Assembly: GCF_028728065.1 (NCBI RefSeq)
Contig: NZ_CP117811.1
Span: 806,001-870,000 of the forward strand
DNA length: 64,000 bases
From: Lentisphaera profundi
Lineage (GTDB): Bacteria; Verrucomicrobiota; Lentisphaeria; Lentisphaerales; Lentisphaeraceae
Direction of reading: 5' to 3'
Shown: one piece after another, positions 9,801-17,829 of the stretch
How positions within the stretch are numbered: position 1 is the stretch's first letter
Layout of the letters: each line of letters begins with the position of its first letter
The notes under the pieces: generated by a model
What the model saw: only the letters and a program-made list of their open reading frames with translations
The model's database searches: none
Told to the model about the DNA's origin: nothing
Position numbers and translations under genes: made by a program

Positions 9801-10049
9801 CGCTTTGGAGCCTTCACTGAAGAAGTTATAGCGTATATTAGTAGCCAAAAAATAAAATTTCTGGCTACTGCACTTGGGTTTTATTCAGCAGAAATTAAAA
9901 AAGGCTTATTCTATTTAGAAGGTGCGGATGGCCTCTTTAGAATGAGTCGAAAAATACCGCAAATTAAAAAGCAAGGACTCGCGGCATTAAAAGAAGCAGA
10001 GCAATTTTTACTAAATTTAGCTAAGCGACAAAAAGTTAAGCTTCTTTAG
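6861..10049 (+). CDS. mfd: transcription-repair coupling factor Mfd
   Basis: The 1062-residue protein has the Mfd domain order. A UvrB-like N-terminal part contains PGEFSLRGGILDVFSP. An RNA-polymerase interaction (CarD-like) domain starts near LNEGDFAVHANHGICRY. A superfamily 2 translocase follows, with Walker A GDVGFGKTE (about residue 554), a DEEQRFG Walker B, SATPIPRTL and a QLRGRVGR motif VI. The C-terminal TRCF domain comes last. Mfd removes stalled RNA polymerase and recruits UvrA. The ATG at 6861 has GGAG seven bases upstream and is preferred to an in-frame TTG at 6849. The last four bases overlap the convergent gene at 10046-10789. uvrB lies in the same window at 47.2 kb but is not linked. 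Confidence 0.96.
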   Translation: MFDSFTADFEKVLNHISPSQSLKIADLELTSLAIMSQIKNVDHAICVFETSAQAESILNELKKYQSLAQLSDIKLLHYPELNSDQVEYDIDLERSRTLNSMLESIAEKTLLLSSVASLLSAVVPPDKLNSQSVEIALKSEAFSPEILCELFTKMGFDNEVQVSLPGEFSLRGGILDVFSPDQKLPVRIEFFDNEIESLRLFDVDSQKSIAEMKSYQISPVEKTGLEDRGFLDYCRDYELIIVNDVAIEKHLQRFQSQAKQDFWGELKTSLSIHTNIDQDPESGIKDFPLVALAPIYRNSLPEVERTIQQAHQKFLLDRVKSWLDKSWQVHILCGSEAGKQRLEEVFDDKQGDNLKLYPQSLHYGFIIPEIKCAFLSEQELFGRPIEDLKDVSYSSQLQKNLEYEPELNEGDFAVHANHGICRYLGIEIKNGQEFLLLEFAEDRKLFLALDSSNLLMRYIGGKKSMPKLARLGTSFWQKSLDKAKDSARDYAAELLRLQAAREHSRGTIFSKDTHWQNLFEESFPFEETPDQLTSIEEVKADMEKPKPMDRLLCGDVGFGKTEVAMRAAFKAVMDSYQVAIIVPTTVLAQQHFHSFSKRMADYPIKIATLSRFISKKEQKKVLIAMANGEVDIVIGTHRLLQKDIIFKKLGLLVIDEEQRFGVESKESLKRMRVNVDILSMSATPIPRTLYLSMTGLRDFSTILTAPHNRKPVRTIVSKENDELIEMAISRELERGGQVYYLHNRVGTIDKVALKLKRMFPEAGILVGHGQMDEEELEMVMNEFTDGDAQILVCTTIIESGMDIRNANTMIIDRADRFGLSSLYQLRGRVGREHRQAYCYLLMPADEAIMDNAKERLSALRKHTHPGAGFKLAMRDLEIRGAGNMLGSQQSGHIAAVGFELYCQLLKKSVADLKGTVKQLTTASFNADFIHNGFQAVEGAISVALPPTYIESDDTRLEMYKRFSTMTTYQEVMNLETELKDRFGAFTEEVIAYISSQKIKFLATALGFYSAEIKKGLFYLEGADGLFRMSRKIPQIKKQGLAALKEAEQFLLNLAKRQKVKLL

Positions 10050-10789
10050 TAGTCCGGAACCCATTTATTACGGATCTGTTTTAAAGTGCCGTTTATTTTC
10101 CACTTCTGATAGATATCTAAAACTTGATTATACAGTTTCCCATTCCCATAATCTACTGCCCATGCTAAAGCGTCACTTTCAGTACCCCAAGTCATTTTAA
10201 TGAGTTCTTTATGGCTTTGTGCATACTTGACGATGCCGGGGCTTTCATGAAGAAAAACATCTATTTCTCCAGATTGAAGAGCACTAATAGCTTGATCTAA
10301 GCCTTCAAATGGAAGATTAGGGTTCTCGGGAAAATCATTTTTGACGAGCTCACCAAAAACAGAGCCTTCTACATAGCCAATTTTAAGCTCTGAACTAACT
10401 TCTTTTAAGGAGGGGTTAATGGAGTTTTCTTTATCCTTTTTAATTAGGATCATAATCCGCGTTTGTATGTAGGGAGGTAAAAATTTGACTTTGAAACTAC
10501 GGTTGTTATTAGAGGTCATTCCCGACATGATAATATCAATTTTATTTTCATTTAAGGCATTAATTAATTCATCAAAGGGTATTTCGACGAACTCGACTTC
10601 TCTATTTAGTTCTTTACCTAAAGCAAGAGCATAATCAATTTCTAAACCAGTATGTTGTCCACTCTTATCTTTGAAAGCTAAGGGAGAGTAATTAGCAGAT
10701 GTACCTACTCGAAGAGTGTTGTTGTAGCTACTACATGAGAATAGGTGAAGAAATAAAACTATAGTGATAAATGCTTTGATAATATGCAT
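10046..10789 (-). CDS. extracellular solute-binding lipoprotein (amino-acid type)
   Basis: The 247-residue protein begins with a lipoprotein signal (hydrophobic stretch ending LFSCSS), so Cys 19 or so should be acylated. The mature part is a family 3 periplasmic solute-binding domain: LRVGTSANYSPLAFKD, GLEIDYALALGKEL, FDELINALNENKIDIIMSGMT and a C-terminal WKINGTLKQIRNKW. Such proteins bind polar amino acids or related ligands for an ABC importer. No permease or ATPase lies beside it, so it may serve a distant transporter or a sensor. It is convergent with mfd, overlapping it by four bases. Confidence 0.88.
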   Translation of the reverse strand: MHIIKAFITIVLFLHLFSCSSYNNTLRVGTSANYSPLAFKDKSGQHTGLEIDYALALGKELNREVEFVEIPFDELINALNENKIDIIMSGMTSNNNRSFKVKFLPPYIQTRIMILIKKDKENSINPSLKEVSSELKIGYVEGSVFGELVKNDFPENPNLPFEGLDQAISALQSGEIDVFLHESPGIVKYAQSHKELIKMTWGTESDALAWAVDYGNGKLYNQVLDIYQKWKINGTLKQIRNKWVPDY

Positions 10790-10934
10790 GATAAGTACTT
10801 GCTTTGTTTATAGATAAATTCTGTTATTATTATAATAGAACCATGTTTTATAAGATATAAAATGATTTAAATTTTTTAATCTGAGAATTACTTAGTATAT
10901 TATTTGAATATATTAGGGGTATAAGAGTGAGATT

Positions 10935-11978
10935 ATGTTGATAGATCAAAAAACAGAAGAGTTAGTGTTAAAAGCTTTGAGTTACTATGCGCAAGGTGGC
11001 GAAAATATAAAACCTTCGCGAGATATAAATTCTGATTGTGCCTATAGCTATACTGATTTCATTCAGAAATGTGAGGGGATAGCAGTTGATGGCTTCTTAT
11101 TATTAGATGAATTAAGAGAAAGAGGTTTTTTACGAAAAATCATTAATGATCGACTTTTTCTATGTGATAAATGTAGTTCATGGCACATTAATTTACGAGA
11201 GGTATGCCCTGATTGTTCATCTCTTGATTGGAAACAAAAAAGACTCTATCATCACTTTAGTTGTGGATATGTGGGACTAGAAGATGAGTTTAAGGTACAC
11301 AGTTATGCTGAGCTTCATTGTCCTAAATGTGAGCAAGTAATGCGCCATATAGGTTTAGATTATGAGAAACCCACACAATCTTTTTTCTGCTATACTTGTG
11401 AACACATTTTTGATGAACATCAAACAAAGTCTTTATGTATAAGTTGCGGTGAGCAAAGTGATCTCGAAAAAATGGAGTTAAAAGAAATTTACTCTTATCA
11501 ACTGACGGCAAAAGCATATCAAGCAATTGAAAAAGGTAGTTTGAAAGAGACGAGTGTTGAAGACCTCATTAAAAATAAAGCTACGGAACTATATACCTAT
11601 GATTTTTTAATATTTTTATTGGATCAGCAACGTCAAATTGCTCAAGAATGTGGAGATCATTTGACCGCATGTATTATTTCTGGTCCAGAAAATAGAGAGT
11701 TCATAGATTATACAAAAACTTTAATTAAACCTAGTTTTTTCTTATCAGAATGGAAAGGGTCTTTTATTATCGTAGCGAGTCGAGGACGCAGTAAAGATCA
11801 CATAAAAGCATTTAAGATTTTATTAGATAACTTCCAAGAAATTAGAAAGCATTCATTAGTTGGATCTACTTTTGATTTTGAGCTAGAACTTGATGCAAAT
11901 AAGCAATTCGATTTATTTTTACAGACAAGTGTGAGTGATCGATCTAAGTTTAAAGAGGGAGGGTTTTGTGAGAATTAG
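10935..11978 (+). CDS. TackOD1-type zinc-ribbon protein
   Basis: The 347-residue protein has an array of Cys pairs: CDKC...WHIN, EVCPDC, HHFSCGYVG, CPKCEQVMRHIGLDY, FFCYTC and CISC. This pattern matches my recollection of the TackOD1 output domain, a metal-binding domain described in thaumarchaeal and bacterial signalling proteins. An N-terminal helical region of about 70 residues precedes it. The C-terminal third (about residues 210-347) has alternating strands and helices (ACIISGPENR, FIIVASRGR, HIKAFKILLDNF) and may be a degenerate signalling domain. It heads a cluster with a TolC-like protein (11-base overlap), an HlyD-like adaptor and a glycosyltransferase, which suggests that it controls glycan production or export. 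Confidence 0.7.
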   Translation: MLIDQKTEELVLKALSYYAQGGENIKPSRDINSDCAYSYTDFIQKCEGIAVDGFLLLDELRERGFLRKIINDRLFLCDKCSSWHINLREVCPDCSSLDWKQKRLYHHFSCGYVGLEDEFKVHSYAELHCPKCEQVMRHIGLDYEKPTQSFFCYTCEHIFDEHQTKSLCISCGEQSDLEKMELKEIYSYQLTAKAYQAIEKGSLKETSVEDLIKNKATELYTYDFLIFLLDQQRQIAQECGDHLTACIISGPENREFIDYTKTLIKPSFFLSEWKGSFIIVASRGRSKDHIKAFKILLDNFQEIRKHSLVGSTFDFELELDANKQFDLFLQTSVSDRSKFKEGGFCEN

Positions 11979-14637
11979 GCTTAGCCTTCTCTTCATTTCT
12001 ATCTTGTTGGCATTTACCTCATGTCAACAAAATTTTAATTCAGATCGTAGTAATGTAAAAACAGAGCTCGATATTGAGTCTGAGGGCTGGAAGCAAGCCT
12101 TGACAAATATTAATACTTCTAGAGGTCAAAAGTACTATTATTTAGAAGAGGGGAAGCTCAATAGGTGGGAAGGAGTAGAGGATGTTCAACAACTAATATC
12201 GATAGTAAAAGAAAAAGAGCTCATTATTCTAGATTTATGGGATCGTAGAAATGAGGAGTGGCAGGTTGAGCAATTGGTTTATAAAGCAGAGCAGGATATA
12301 GAGGACTTTATAGCTTTAAAACATGAAGGTGTTTACCAAATTGCCAAAGTATACATTCAGCTTGAACCCTTAGCAAGCCCCCAAAGTACCTCCGAGCCCT
12401 CCGAGCCCTCCGAGCCCCAAAGTACAGCCAAAATTACTGCAATTAAATTTATAAGTTCCAGTCCGGGAAATAAAAGTTTTCCTGCCTATAACAAAGATAA
12501 GCAAGTTTTATTGTATAATGTAGTAGAGAAATCCAATAATATTGAAAAACTTGATTTAAATTCGGGCTTGACTAAGACTTTAATAAAGAATGGCTCTGGA
12601 CCACGCTGGGTCGATGAGAACCAGTTTGTTTTTACCGATGAAAGCCAGACTCAAAGAGAGCTTTATTTAGCTAATTTGGAAGGTAAAAAAACTAAAGCAG
12701 ATGAAAATCAAGTGAAGCTGGCTTTAGAAGTTGCGGATACTTATACTGGAAAAGCCTATTATGCATTGAAATTGAGTGAATTAAAAGAATATGAAACGGC
12801 CTCTTATAGCTCACTTAAAGACTTGTTGAGAGTCGTGAGTCAGAGGTCTCCACAAATCAAAGTGGCTAAACATGAAGCTTTGACGGTTTTGGCAGAATAT
12901 TTTCTAGAAAGATACAATAAAGGACCAGACCTAGTCGTCGGAGCATCATACACAGGAGCTAGTAATTTGGCTACTGAAGAGGAAGAGCAGAGTGCAGGTG
13001 ATTACAGTAGTTTAAATGATTTCATGAGGATTACTACAGGTCTTAACTTTACTGTGATTCCGAATCGGAAATTCAGGGAGTCATTTAGTGATTATAAACA
13101 CTGGCGTTACGAAGAAGCTATACAAGTATTCTACCAAGCCGCAAATGATGAAATGTTTAGAACATTAAGTAATTTACATAAAATCATACATAAAAGATCT
13201 AAAATTCAAATATTAGAAACCATTATAAATACTTGTGATAAGAGTATGAAAAAATATACCAAGATGGAAAATATTACACTAGATGCACGTTCCAAAGTAG
13301 ATTTTTTTAAAGATCAGAAAGCTTTTTATGAACGTCAACTCGTCTTGGAGGATACCGAACTACTGGCTGCTAGAGACCGCATTCGTCTCAGTTTGGATAT
13401 GCCAGATAATCAAGAACTTAATTTAGCCTTACTCTCCCAGATTATACCTCCTGTAGAACTGAGGTCATTATTTGATTTATTAAATCACTCTGATCTTAAT
13501 AATGCCTATCAACGACAGCTGTATTTTCAGATTATGCAGGCAGCTGCTGAAAGAGATATGGGACACCCTGTATATCGCAGAGATTATTTAAATCTACAAG
13601 TGAATTATGGATTTGGGATACATCATTGGGATAAAGTTATGGATGATTTTGTCAGTGTTTCAGCCAATACGATGGTGCCATTACGTTCGGAAGAATTACA
13701 GTTATCCTATAATCGCCAATGGACAAATCGTGTAAAATCACTTCGTTACCAACATGATCTTTCACAAAAAAATTCAAAAATAAAGATTACGGAGCTTTAT
13801 AGAAAAATCAAAGGTTTTAAGAGTTATCATACGCAATTTCAGCATAACCTTTTAAATATGTATGATAAAATTCGACGCCAAGTAGCTCTGAACAAGCTAG
13901 GGAATTATTCAAAAAAAGAAATGGATGATTTGGACGAAGTTCATTTAGAATACCTCAATGGTCAATTAGAAGAAAGAGATGTAAGTGCGGAGGGAACTCA
14001 GAGTCATTTGGACTTATTAAGAGAGGTTGGTGACTTTCACATGTACCCTAAATGGTTTGCTGACTCAAGTAGAGATGAAGTAAGGGTTTTTCATGCCGCG
14101 AAGTTTAGCGACCTGAATAATGATTTACATATCTTTAAAAACAAAATAAAATCACTTAAAGATTTTGAGCGGTTTTATTTAATTCTAGAAACAAAAGATA
14201 TGACGGAGAATGAATTAGAGATTCAATATGTGTATAAGAAAACTCTTGAAAAGAAGGGTGGGTTTATACCGACGTTTTATAATGATTCATCTTTAGAAAG
14301 TAAAATGAAAAAACTGATTGATTTACAAGATGATTCGAGAGCCTATTTCGATAAAGTTGGGCTTGTTTTTAAAAAAGAAAGTGAGATTAAAGCGGCTTTG
14401 GATTTATGTTTGGAGTACCTAGGGGAAAATCAAGAGCTACACCTATTTCTCCCTCAAGGTATAAAGTCTATTTATATTCCACCTGAGATAACTCAAAAGA
14501 TAAATCTCTATTCAACTGACTATAGCAAAGCAAAGAAAAATGTATTAATACATGATTTTGAAATAAAAAAAATTAATGTTCTTTATAAAGAAAGAACTAA
14601 TAAAACTAAGACAGGTACAGATGAACTTACGAACTAA
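11968..14637 (+). CDS. TolC-like outer-membrane lipoprotein with extended N-terminus
   Basis: A GTG start at 11968, with GAGGGAGGG just upstream, gives an 889-residue protein with lipoprotein signal MRIRLSLLFISILLAFTSC. Residues about 25-130 form an unrecognised domain. A linker of Ser-Glu-Pro repeats follows (about 142-152), then a segment resembling TolB-like propeller repeats (VLLYNVV, LYLANLEGKK). From about residue 280 on, long amphipathic helices with LLRVVSQRSPQIKVAKHEA recall the outer-membrane efflux (TolC) fold; the family repeat is hard to follow to the end. It overlaps the TackOD1 gene by 11 bases and the HlyD-like gene by 17. Its likely role is the outer-membrane duct of a tripartite export machine. 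Confidence 0.65.
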   Translation: MRIRLSLLFISILLAFTSCQQNFNSDRSNVKTELDIESEGWKQALTNINTSRGQKYYYLEEGKLNRWEGVEDVQQLISIVKEKELIILDLWDRRNEEWQVEQLVYKAEQDIEDFIALKHEGVYQIAKVYIQLEPLASPQSTSEPSEPSEPQSTAKITAIKFISSSPGNKSFPAYNKDKQVLLYNVVEKSNNIEKLDLNSGLTKTLIKNGSGPRWVDENQFVFTDESQTQRELYLANLEGKKTKADENQVKLALEVADTYTGKAYYALKLSELKEYETASYSSLKDLLRVVSQRSPQIKVAKHEALTVLAEYFLERYNKGPDLVVGASYTGASNLATEEEEQSAGDYSSLNDFMRITTGLNFTVIPNRKFRESFSDYKHWRYEEAIQVFYQAANDEMFRTLSNLHKIIHKRSKIQILETIINTCDKSMKKYTKMENITLDARSKVDFFKDQKAFYERQLVLEDTELLAARDRIRLSLDMPDNQELNLALLSQIIPPVELRSLFDLLNHSDLNNAYQRQLYFQIMQAAAERDMGHPVYRRDYLNLQVNYGFGIHHWDKVMDDFVSVSANTMVPLRSEELQLSYNRQWTNRVKSLRYQHDLSQKNSKIKITELYRKIKGFKSYHTQFQHNLLNMYDKIRRQVALNKLGNYSKKEMDDLDEVHLEYLNGQLEERDVSAEGTQSHLDLLREVGDFHMYPKWFADSSRDEVRVFHAAKFSDLNNDLHIFKNKIKSLKDFERFYLILETKDMTENELEIQYVYKKTLEKKGGFIPTFYNDSSLESKMKKLIDLQDDSRAYFDKVGLVFKKESEIKAALDLCLEYLGENQELHLFLPQGIKSIYIPPEITQKINLYSTDYSKAKKNVLIHDFEIKKINVLYKERTNKTKTGTDELTN

Positions 14638-15811
14638 GCATAAGGCAGCATCACCATACGTGATGCCGGCCTCTAAAAATTACGCGAAAAGTAAATTGTG
14701 GAAAAAAGTTCGTGTGCTCGCAATTATTAGTGTATTACTATTTTTTGCAATTTATTACTACTATCAAGCTTTTATCAGGATTGACGGTTTAGTTATTGTA
14801 GATTCAAATCAAATCACTCTTGAGAGTCCTGGTAAAGGAGTCGTTGAAAGCATGATTAAAATACGAGAATTTGAAGATATTAAAGAAGGGGAAAAGATAG
14901 CCGTTATTGGTTTACATGTTTCTGATGTTCTGACTCTCGATCAAGAAATTTCCTCTATTCAGGAAAAACTACTTAGTATTGACGAAGAAATTGAACGCCT
15001 TAAAACATCTAATATACGGGAAAGTATTAAGTTTTTACAGAAACTCAGAGATGTAGATAAAGAAATTGAAGCCGCTCGTTTAGAAACGGTCACTCTTAAG
15101 GCTAAAAAAATAACTCAGGATGAGCTATATAAAATTAGTGACTCAGAGCTTACTGGCGCGGCTAAACTTTATAAATTAGAAATTATTAATATTAATCAGT
15201 ATAAAAAATTCCAAAAAGAAGCTTTGACATCTAAAAGTGATTTAAGTGAAGTCAATAATAGAATCGATTATTACGAAAACATTATTAAACATCTGAAACA
15301 TAGAACGGAACTTTTGGGTAATGACAAAGAACAATACTTAGCAGAATATAATAAAGATGTTGAAAGTCAGATAAAAAAGCGGACTTTCTTAGAAAGTAAA
15401 CTCAAAGAATATACGAGCTACGCAAATGGTAAGAGTAGGGCCTTAGAAATCTACTCGCCGATAAATGGACGAGTCCTGCAGAATCATATTACGACGGGAG
15501 ATTCATTAACTGAAGGAAGTCAATTAATTACTCTTTATCGTCCTGAGGTAATGGAACTTAGGGTTTATGTAGAAGAACGCTACATGGATAGGCTTAAGCC
15601 AAGTTCCCGTGCAATTGTTAAAATTTTTGATAAAAAATTTGAAACTAAAATATTACGGATTAATAAAGTAATAACTCATTCACCAAGAGAATTAAGGGGG
15701 CGTCGTCTCGTTCCTGAAGATCGCTATTATTTCACTGTAGATTTAGTGACAGATAATTTACCAGAAGGCTTGTTTCCAGGTAAAACTGGAAGGGTTATTT
15801 TTAAACAATGA
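14621..15811 (+). CDS. HlyD-family membrane fusion protein
   Basis: Starting at ATG 14621, the 396-residue protein has one N-terminal transmembrane helix (VLAIISVLLFFAIYYYY), then a half-lipoyl strand pair (ITLESPGKGVVESM). A long coiled-coil hairpin follows at about residues 110-275, then the second half-lipoyl segment (IYSPINGRVLQNHITTGDSL) and a beta-barrel domain (ELRVYVEERYMDRLKPSSRA). This is the standard periplasmic adaptor layout linking an inner-membrane partner to a TolC-like duct. The start lies inside the end of the TolC-like gene, and the stop overlaps the glycosyltransferase start (ATGA). No ABC, RND or MFS pump is nearby; the neighbouring glycosyltransferase is the obvious inner-membrane partner, as in Alg44-type alginate systems. 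Confidence 0.85.
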   Translation: MNLRTKHKAASPYVMPASKNYAKSKLWKKVRVLAIISVLLFFAIYYYYQAFIRIDGLVIVDSNQITLESPGKGVVESMIKIREFEDIKEGEKIAVIGLHVSDVLTLDQEISSIQEKLLSIDEEIERLKTSNIRESIKFLQKLRDVDKEIEAARLETVTLKAKKITQDELYKISDSELTGAAKLYKLEIININQYKKFQKEALTSKSDLSEVNNRIDYYENIIKHLKHRTELLGNDKEQYLAEYNKDVESQIKKRTFLESKLKEYTSYANGKSRALEIYSPINGRVLQNHITTGDSLTEGSQLITLYRPEVMELRVYVEERYMDRLKPSSRAIVKIFDKKFETKILRINKVITHSPRELRGRRLVPEDRYYFTVDLVTDNLPEGLFPGKTGRVIFKQ

Positions 15812-17121
15812 TGGACTCAATCAGTTTTCTATTTGTTGATGTATGGTTTTACATTACACAGCAATTTCAGACTAGAGAAGCTTTTGATTGGGTACTTTTT
15901 TTCTTTCCTTTTGTAGCTCTGATCGAGGGACCTCGTTATATAATTCCAATTTTTGTACTTCCTATAATGAGGGCCTTTGGTTTGCGTGGAGAAAATAAAT
16001 TTTTGCAAAAAGAGTTTTTACGAAGTAATCCTCGAGTCAGTATTATTGTTGCGGGACGTAATGAGGAAGCGATCATTGGACGGACAATAGATTCTCTTTT
16101 AGAACTTCCCTATGAAAACAAAGAAATTATTGTCATAGATGATGCAAGTGATGATAATATGTACAGCGTTTGTCTGCCCTATGCAAAGAAAGGTCTTATC
16201 CGCCTCTTTAAGAATGAAAGTCAAATGGGCCGTACAGGCAGGCCCGTGGCCTCAAACTTAGGCCTAAAAATGTCTACAGGTGAATTTATCATTAGTGTCG
16301 ATGCCGATACGAGTTATGATCGTGATACTATCGAGCGCATGGTAGGCCCCTTTTATGATCCTGAAGTCGGAGGGGTTGCAGGTAATTTAAAAGCACGAAA
16401 TGCTGGAGAGAGTATTTGGGCCGACTTTCAGGCTCTTGAATACATGATCTCCATTGGTTTATGGAAACGTTGGACAAGTATGATTGGAGCTACTACACAG
16501 GCCTCAGGCGCCTTTGGTTCCTTCCGCAAAAAAGCATTATTGGACTTTGGAGGTTGGGACCCCGAATTAGCGGAAGATGCAGACTTAACTTTAAAAGTAA
16601 TTAAAAATGGTTGGAAAATAACATTCTCACCACATGCCGTGGCCATGACATCCGTGCCAGCAGATTTAAAAACTCTTGTTAGCCAGCGAGTTCGTTGGGA
16701 CAAGGGATCGATTCGAACATACTTTCATAAACACGCGAATATTTTTCGTTTTTGGAAATTTGGTTTTAATCATTTTATTGAGTTGGGCCAAGAATTTTTG
16801 ATATTTTATGTGGCCACTTTAATTTACCCTTTCTATATCATTTACATGTTAATAAATGATTGGAAATTTTTTCTGTTTGCGTATTGTTTTGCTTATTGTT
16901 TATATTCAATTATCAGCTTTTTCTCGATCTTGGTATCAGTTAGTTTTAGTGAAAGAAAACACGAAGAATGGTGGATGCTATGGTATGCCCCCATTTACCC
17001 CTTTTACAAAGAGGTTTTTCGTTGGGTACGTTTACGTGCATGTATTGAAGAGACGTTCAGGTTGGATTATCAAGAAGGTTATATACCAGAATCTGGTTAT
17101 AAAAATTCCGAAAAATGGTAA
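15808..17121 (+). CDS. membrane glycosyltransferase family 2, processive type
   Basis: The 437-residue protein has an N-terminal membrane segment, a GT-A domain opening with PRVSIIVAGRNEE, and C-terminal membrane helices from about residue 325. Catalytic landmarks are DAD at 165-167 (nucleotide and metal), the acid in LAEDADLT (Glu 256-Asp 257) and QRVRW at 293-297. The Q-x-x-R-W motif is the mark of processive synthases of the cellulose/hyaluronan/PNAG type. It would polymerise a sugar at the inner membrane and pass the chain outwards. The ATGA overlap with the HlyD-like gene ties it to the export cluster. The sugar cannot be read from sequence. Confidence 0.88.
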   Translation: MMDSISFLFVDVWFYITQQFQTREAFDWVLFFFPFVALIEGPRYIIPIFVLPIMRAFGLRGENKFLQKEFLRSNPRVSIIVAGRNEEAIIGRTIDSLLELPYENKEIIVIDDASDDNMYSVCLPYAKKGLIRLFKNESQMGRTGRPVASNLGLKMSTGEFIISVDADTSYDRDTIERMVGPFYDPEVGGVAGNLKARNAGESIWADFQALEYMISIGLWKRWTSMIGATTQASGAFGSFRKKALLDFGGWDPELAEDADLTLKVIKNGWKITFSPHAVAMTSVPADLKTLVSQRVRWDKGSIRTYFHKHANIFRFWKFGFNHFIELGQEFLIFYVATLIYPFYIIYMLINDWKFFLFAYCFAYCLYSIISFFSILVSVSFSERKHEEWWMLWYAPIYPFYKEVFRWVRLRACIEETFRLDYQEGYIPESGYKNSEKW

Positions 17122-17829
17122 TTAGAGTACTAACTTTTGATATTCGGGGATCTCAGGGAGTTTGACTGTAGTCTCTTCGACAGTCAAACGGCAAAAGTAG
17201 ATTTCTTGGCTTAGACGTTTCATCTCTTCAAAGCCACAGTCTTTGATATCGACACCTAAGCGGGTCCAAGTAAACTGATTTACATCAAATTTCAATTCTT
17301 CGGCGGCATCATATAAACAGGATTTTAAACGTACGGGACAATGATAGATTAATTGCTTGCATTGACTATATGTATCAGTTGATAGGCGTTCAATAATCTC
17401 ATCAAAAAAAGCTTCAGATTCACGTAAGCGGAGTCTAGAGCCATAACGTGATTTACCTTTTGTTTTCAGATGGTTGAGTTGAGATTTCCCCTGCTTCTTT
17501 CGAACCATGTATTTTCGTATGTTTTTATGCTCAAGAACTTTGCCATCTTCAAAAATACCGATAGCGGCGCGTCCACTCTCCATGAGTAAAACAATGTATT
17601 TAGGAATGTCTAAACTTAAAGTATGCTCTTCAAGGTATGACCAGAGGGGTTCTTGTTTTTTTGGAGTCGGGTAAAATGCTGGCAAACGAAGAGTGAAAAT
17701 CTTCTGATCCGCTTCTTTACATTCAAAACTATGTTTTTCAGGGTCGCCTAAAATTAATAAGCCCGTTTTTGCGAGTTCCGCCAAAAAGTCAGGGCATAAA
17801 TGATGCTGGAATTTATGAAGTCGGCTCAT
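17122..17829 (-). CDS. Vms1/ANKZF1-like VLRF1 domain protein
   Basis: The 235-residue protein resembles the VLRF1 domain of eukaryotic Vms1/ANKZF1, an eRF1-like fold that releases peptides from tRNA on stalled ribosomes. The best evidence is the block KYMVRKKQGKSQ at residues 106-117, followed by a basic loop and YGSRLRLRE. Vms1 has a closely similar RKKQGGSQ segment whose Gln is catalytic, and Gln 117 sits in its place. Strands before it (YIVLLMESGRAAIGIFEDG) and after it (QLIYHCP) fit the domain. The Vms1 zinc finger and ankyrin parts are absent. The start overlaps the end of hisA by 17 bases. A role in ribosome rescue is inferred from the family. Confidence 0.75.
   Translation of the reverse strand: MSRLHKFQHHLCPDFLAELAKTGLLILGDPEKHSFECKEADQKIFTLRLPAFYPTPKKQEPLWSYLEEHTLSLDIPKYIVLLMESGRAAIGIFEDGKVLEHKNIRKYMVRKKQGKSQLNHLKTKGKSRYGSRLRLRESEAFFDEIIERLSTDTYSQCKQLIYHCPVRLKSCLYDAAEELKFDVNQFTWTRLGVDIKDCGFEEMKRLSQEIYFCRLTVEETTVKLPEIPEYQKLVL

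Noticed and set aside
12968-14637. Reading the TolC-like protein as an ordinary multidrug efflux duct
   Set aside because: No pump gene is present and the linked inner-membrane partner is a glycosyltransferase.
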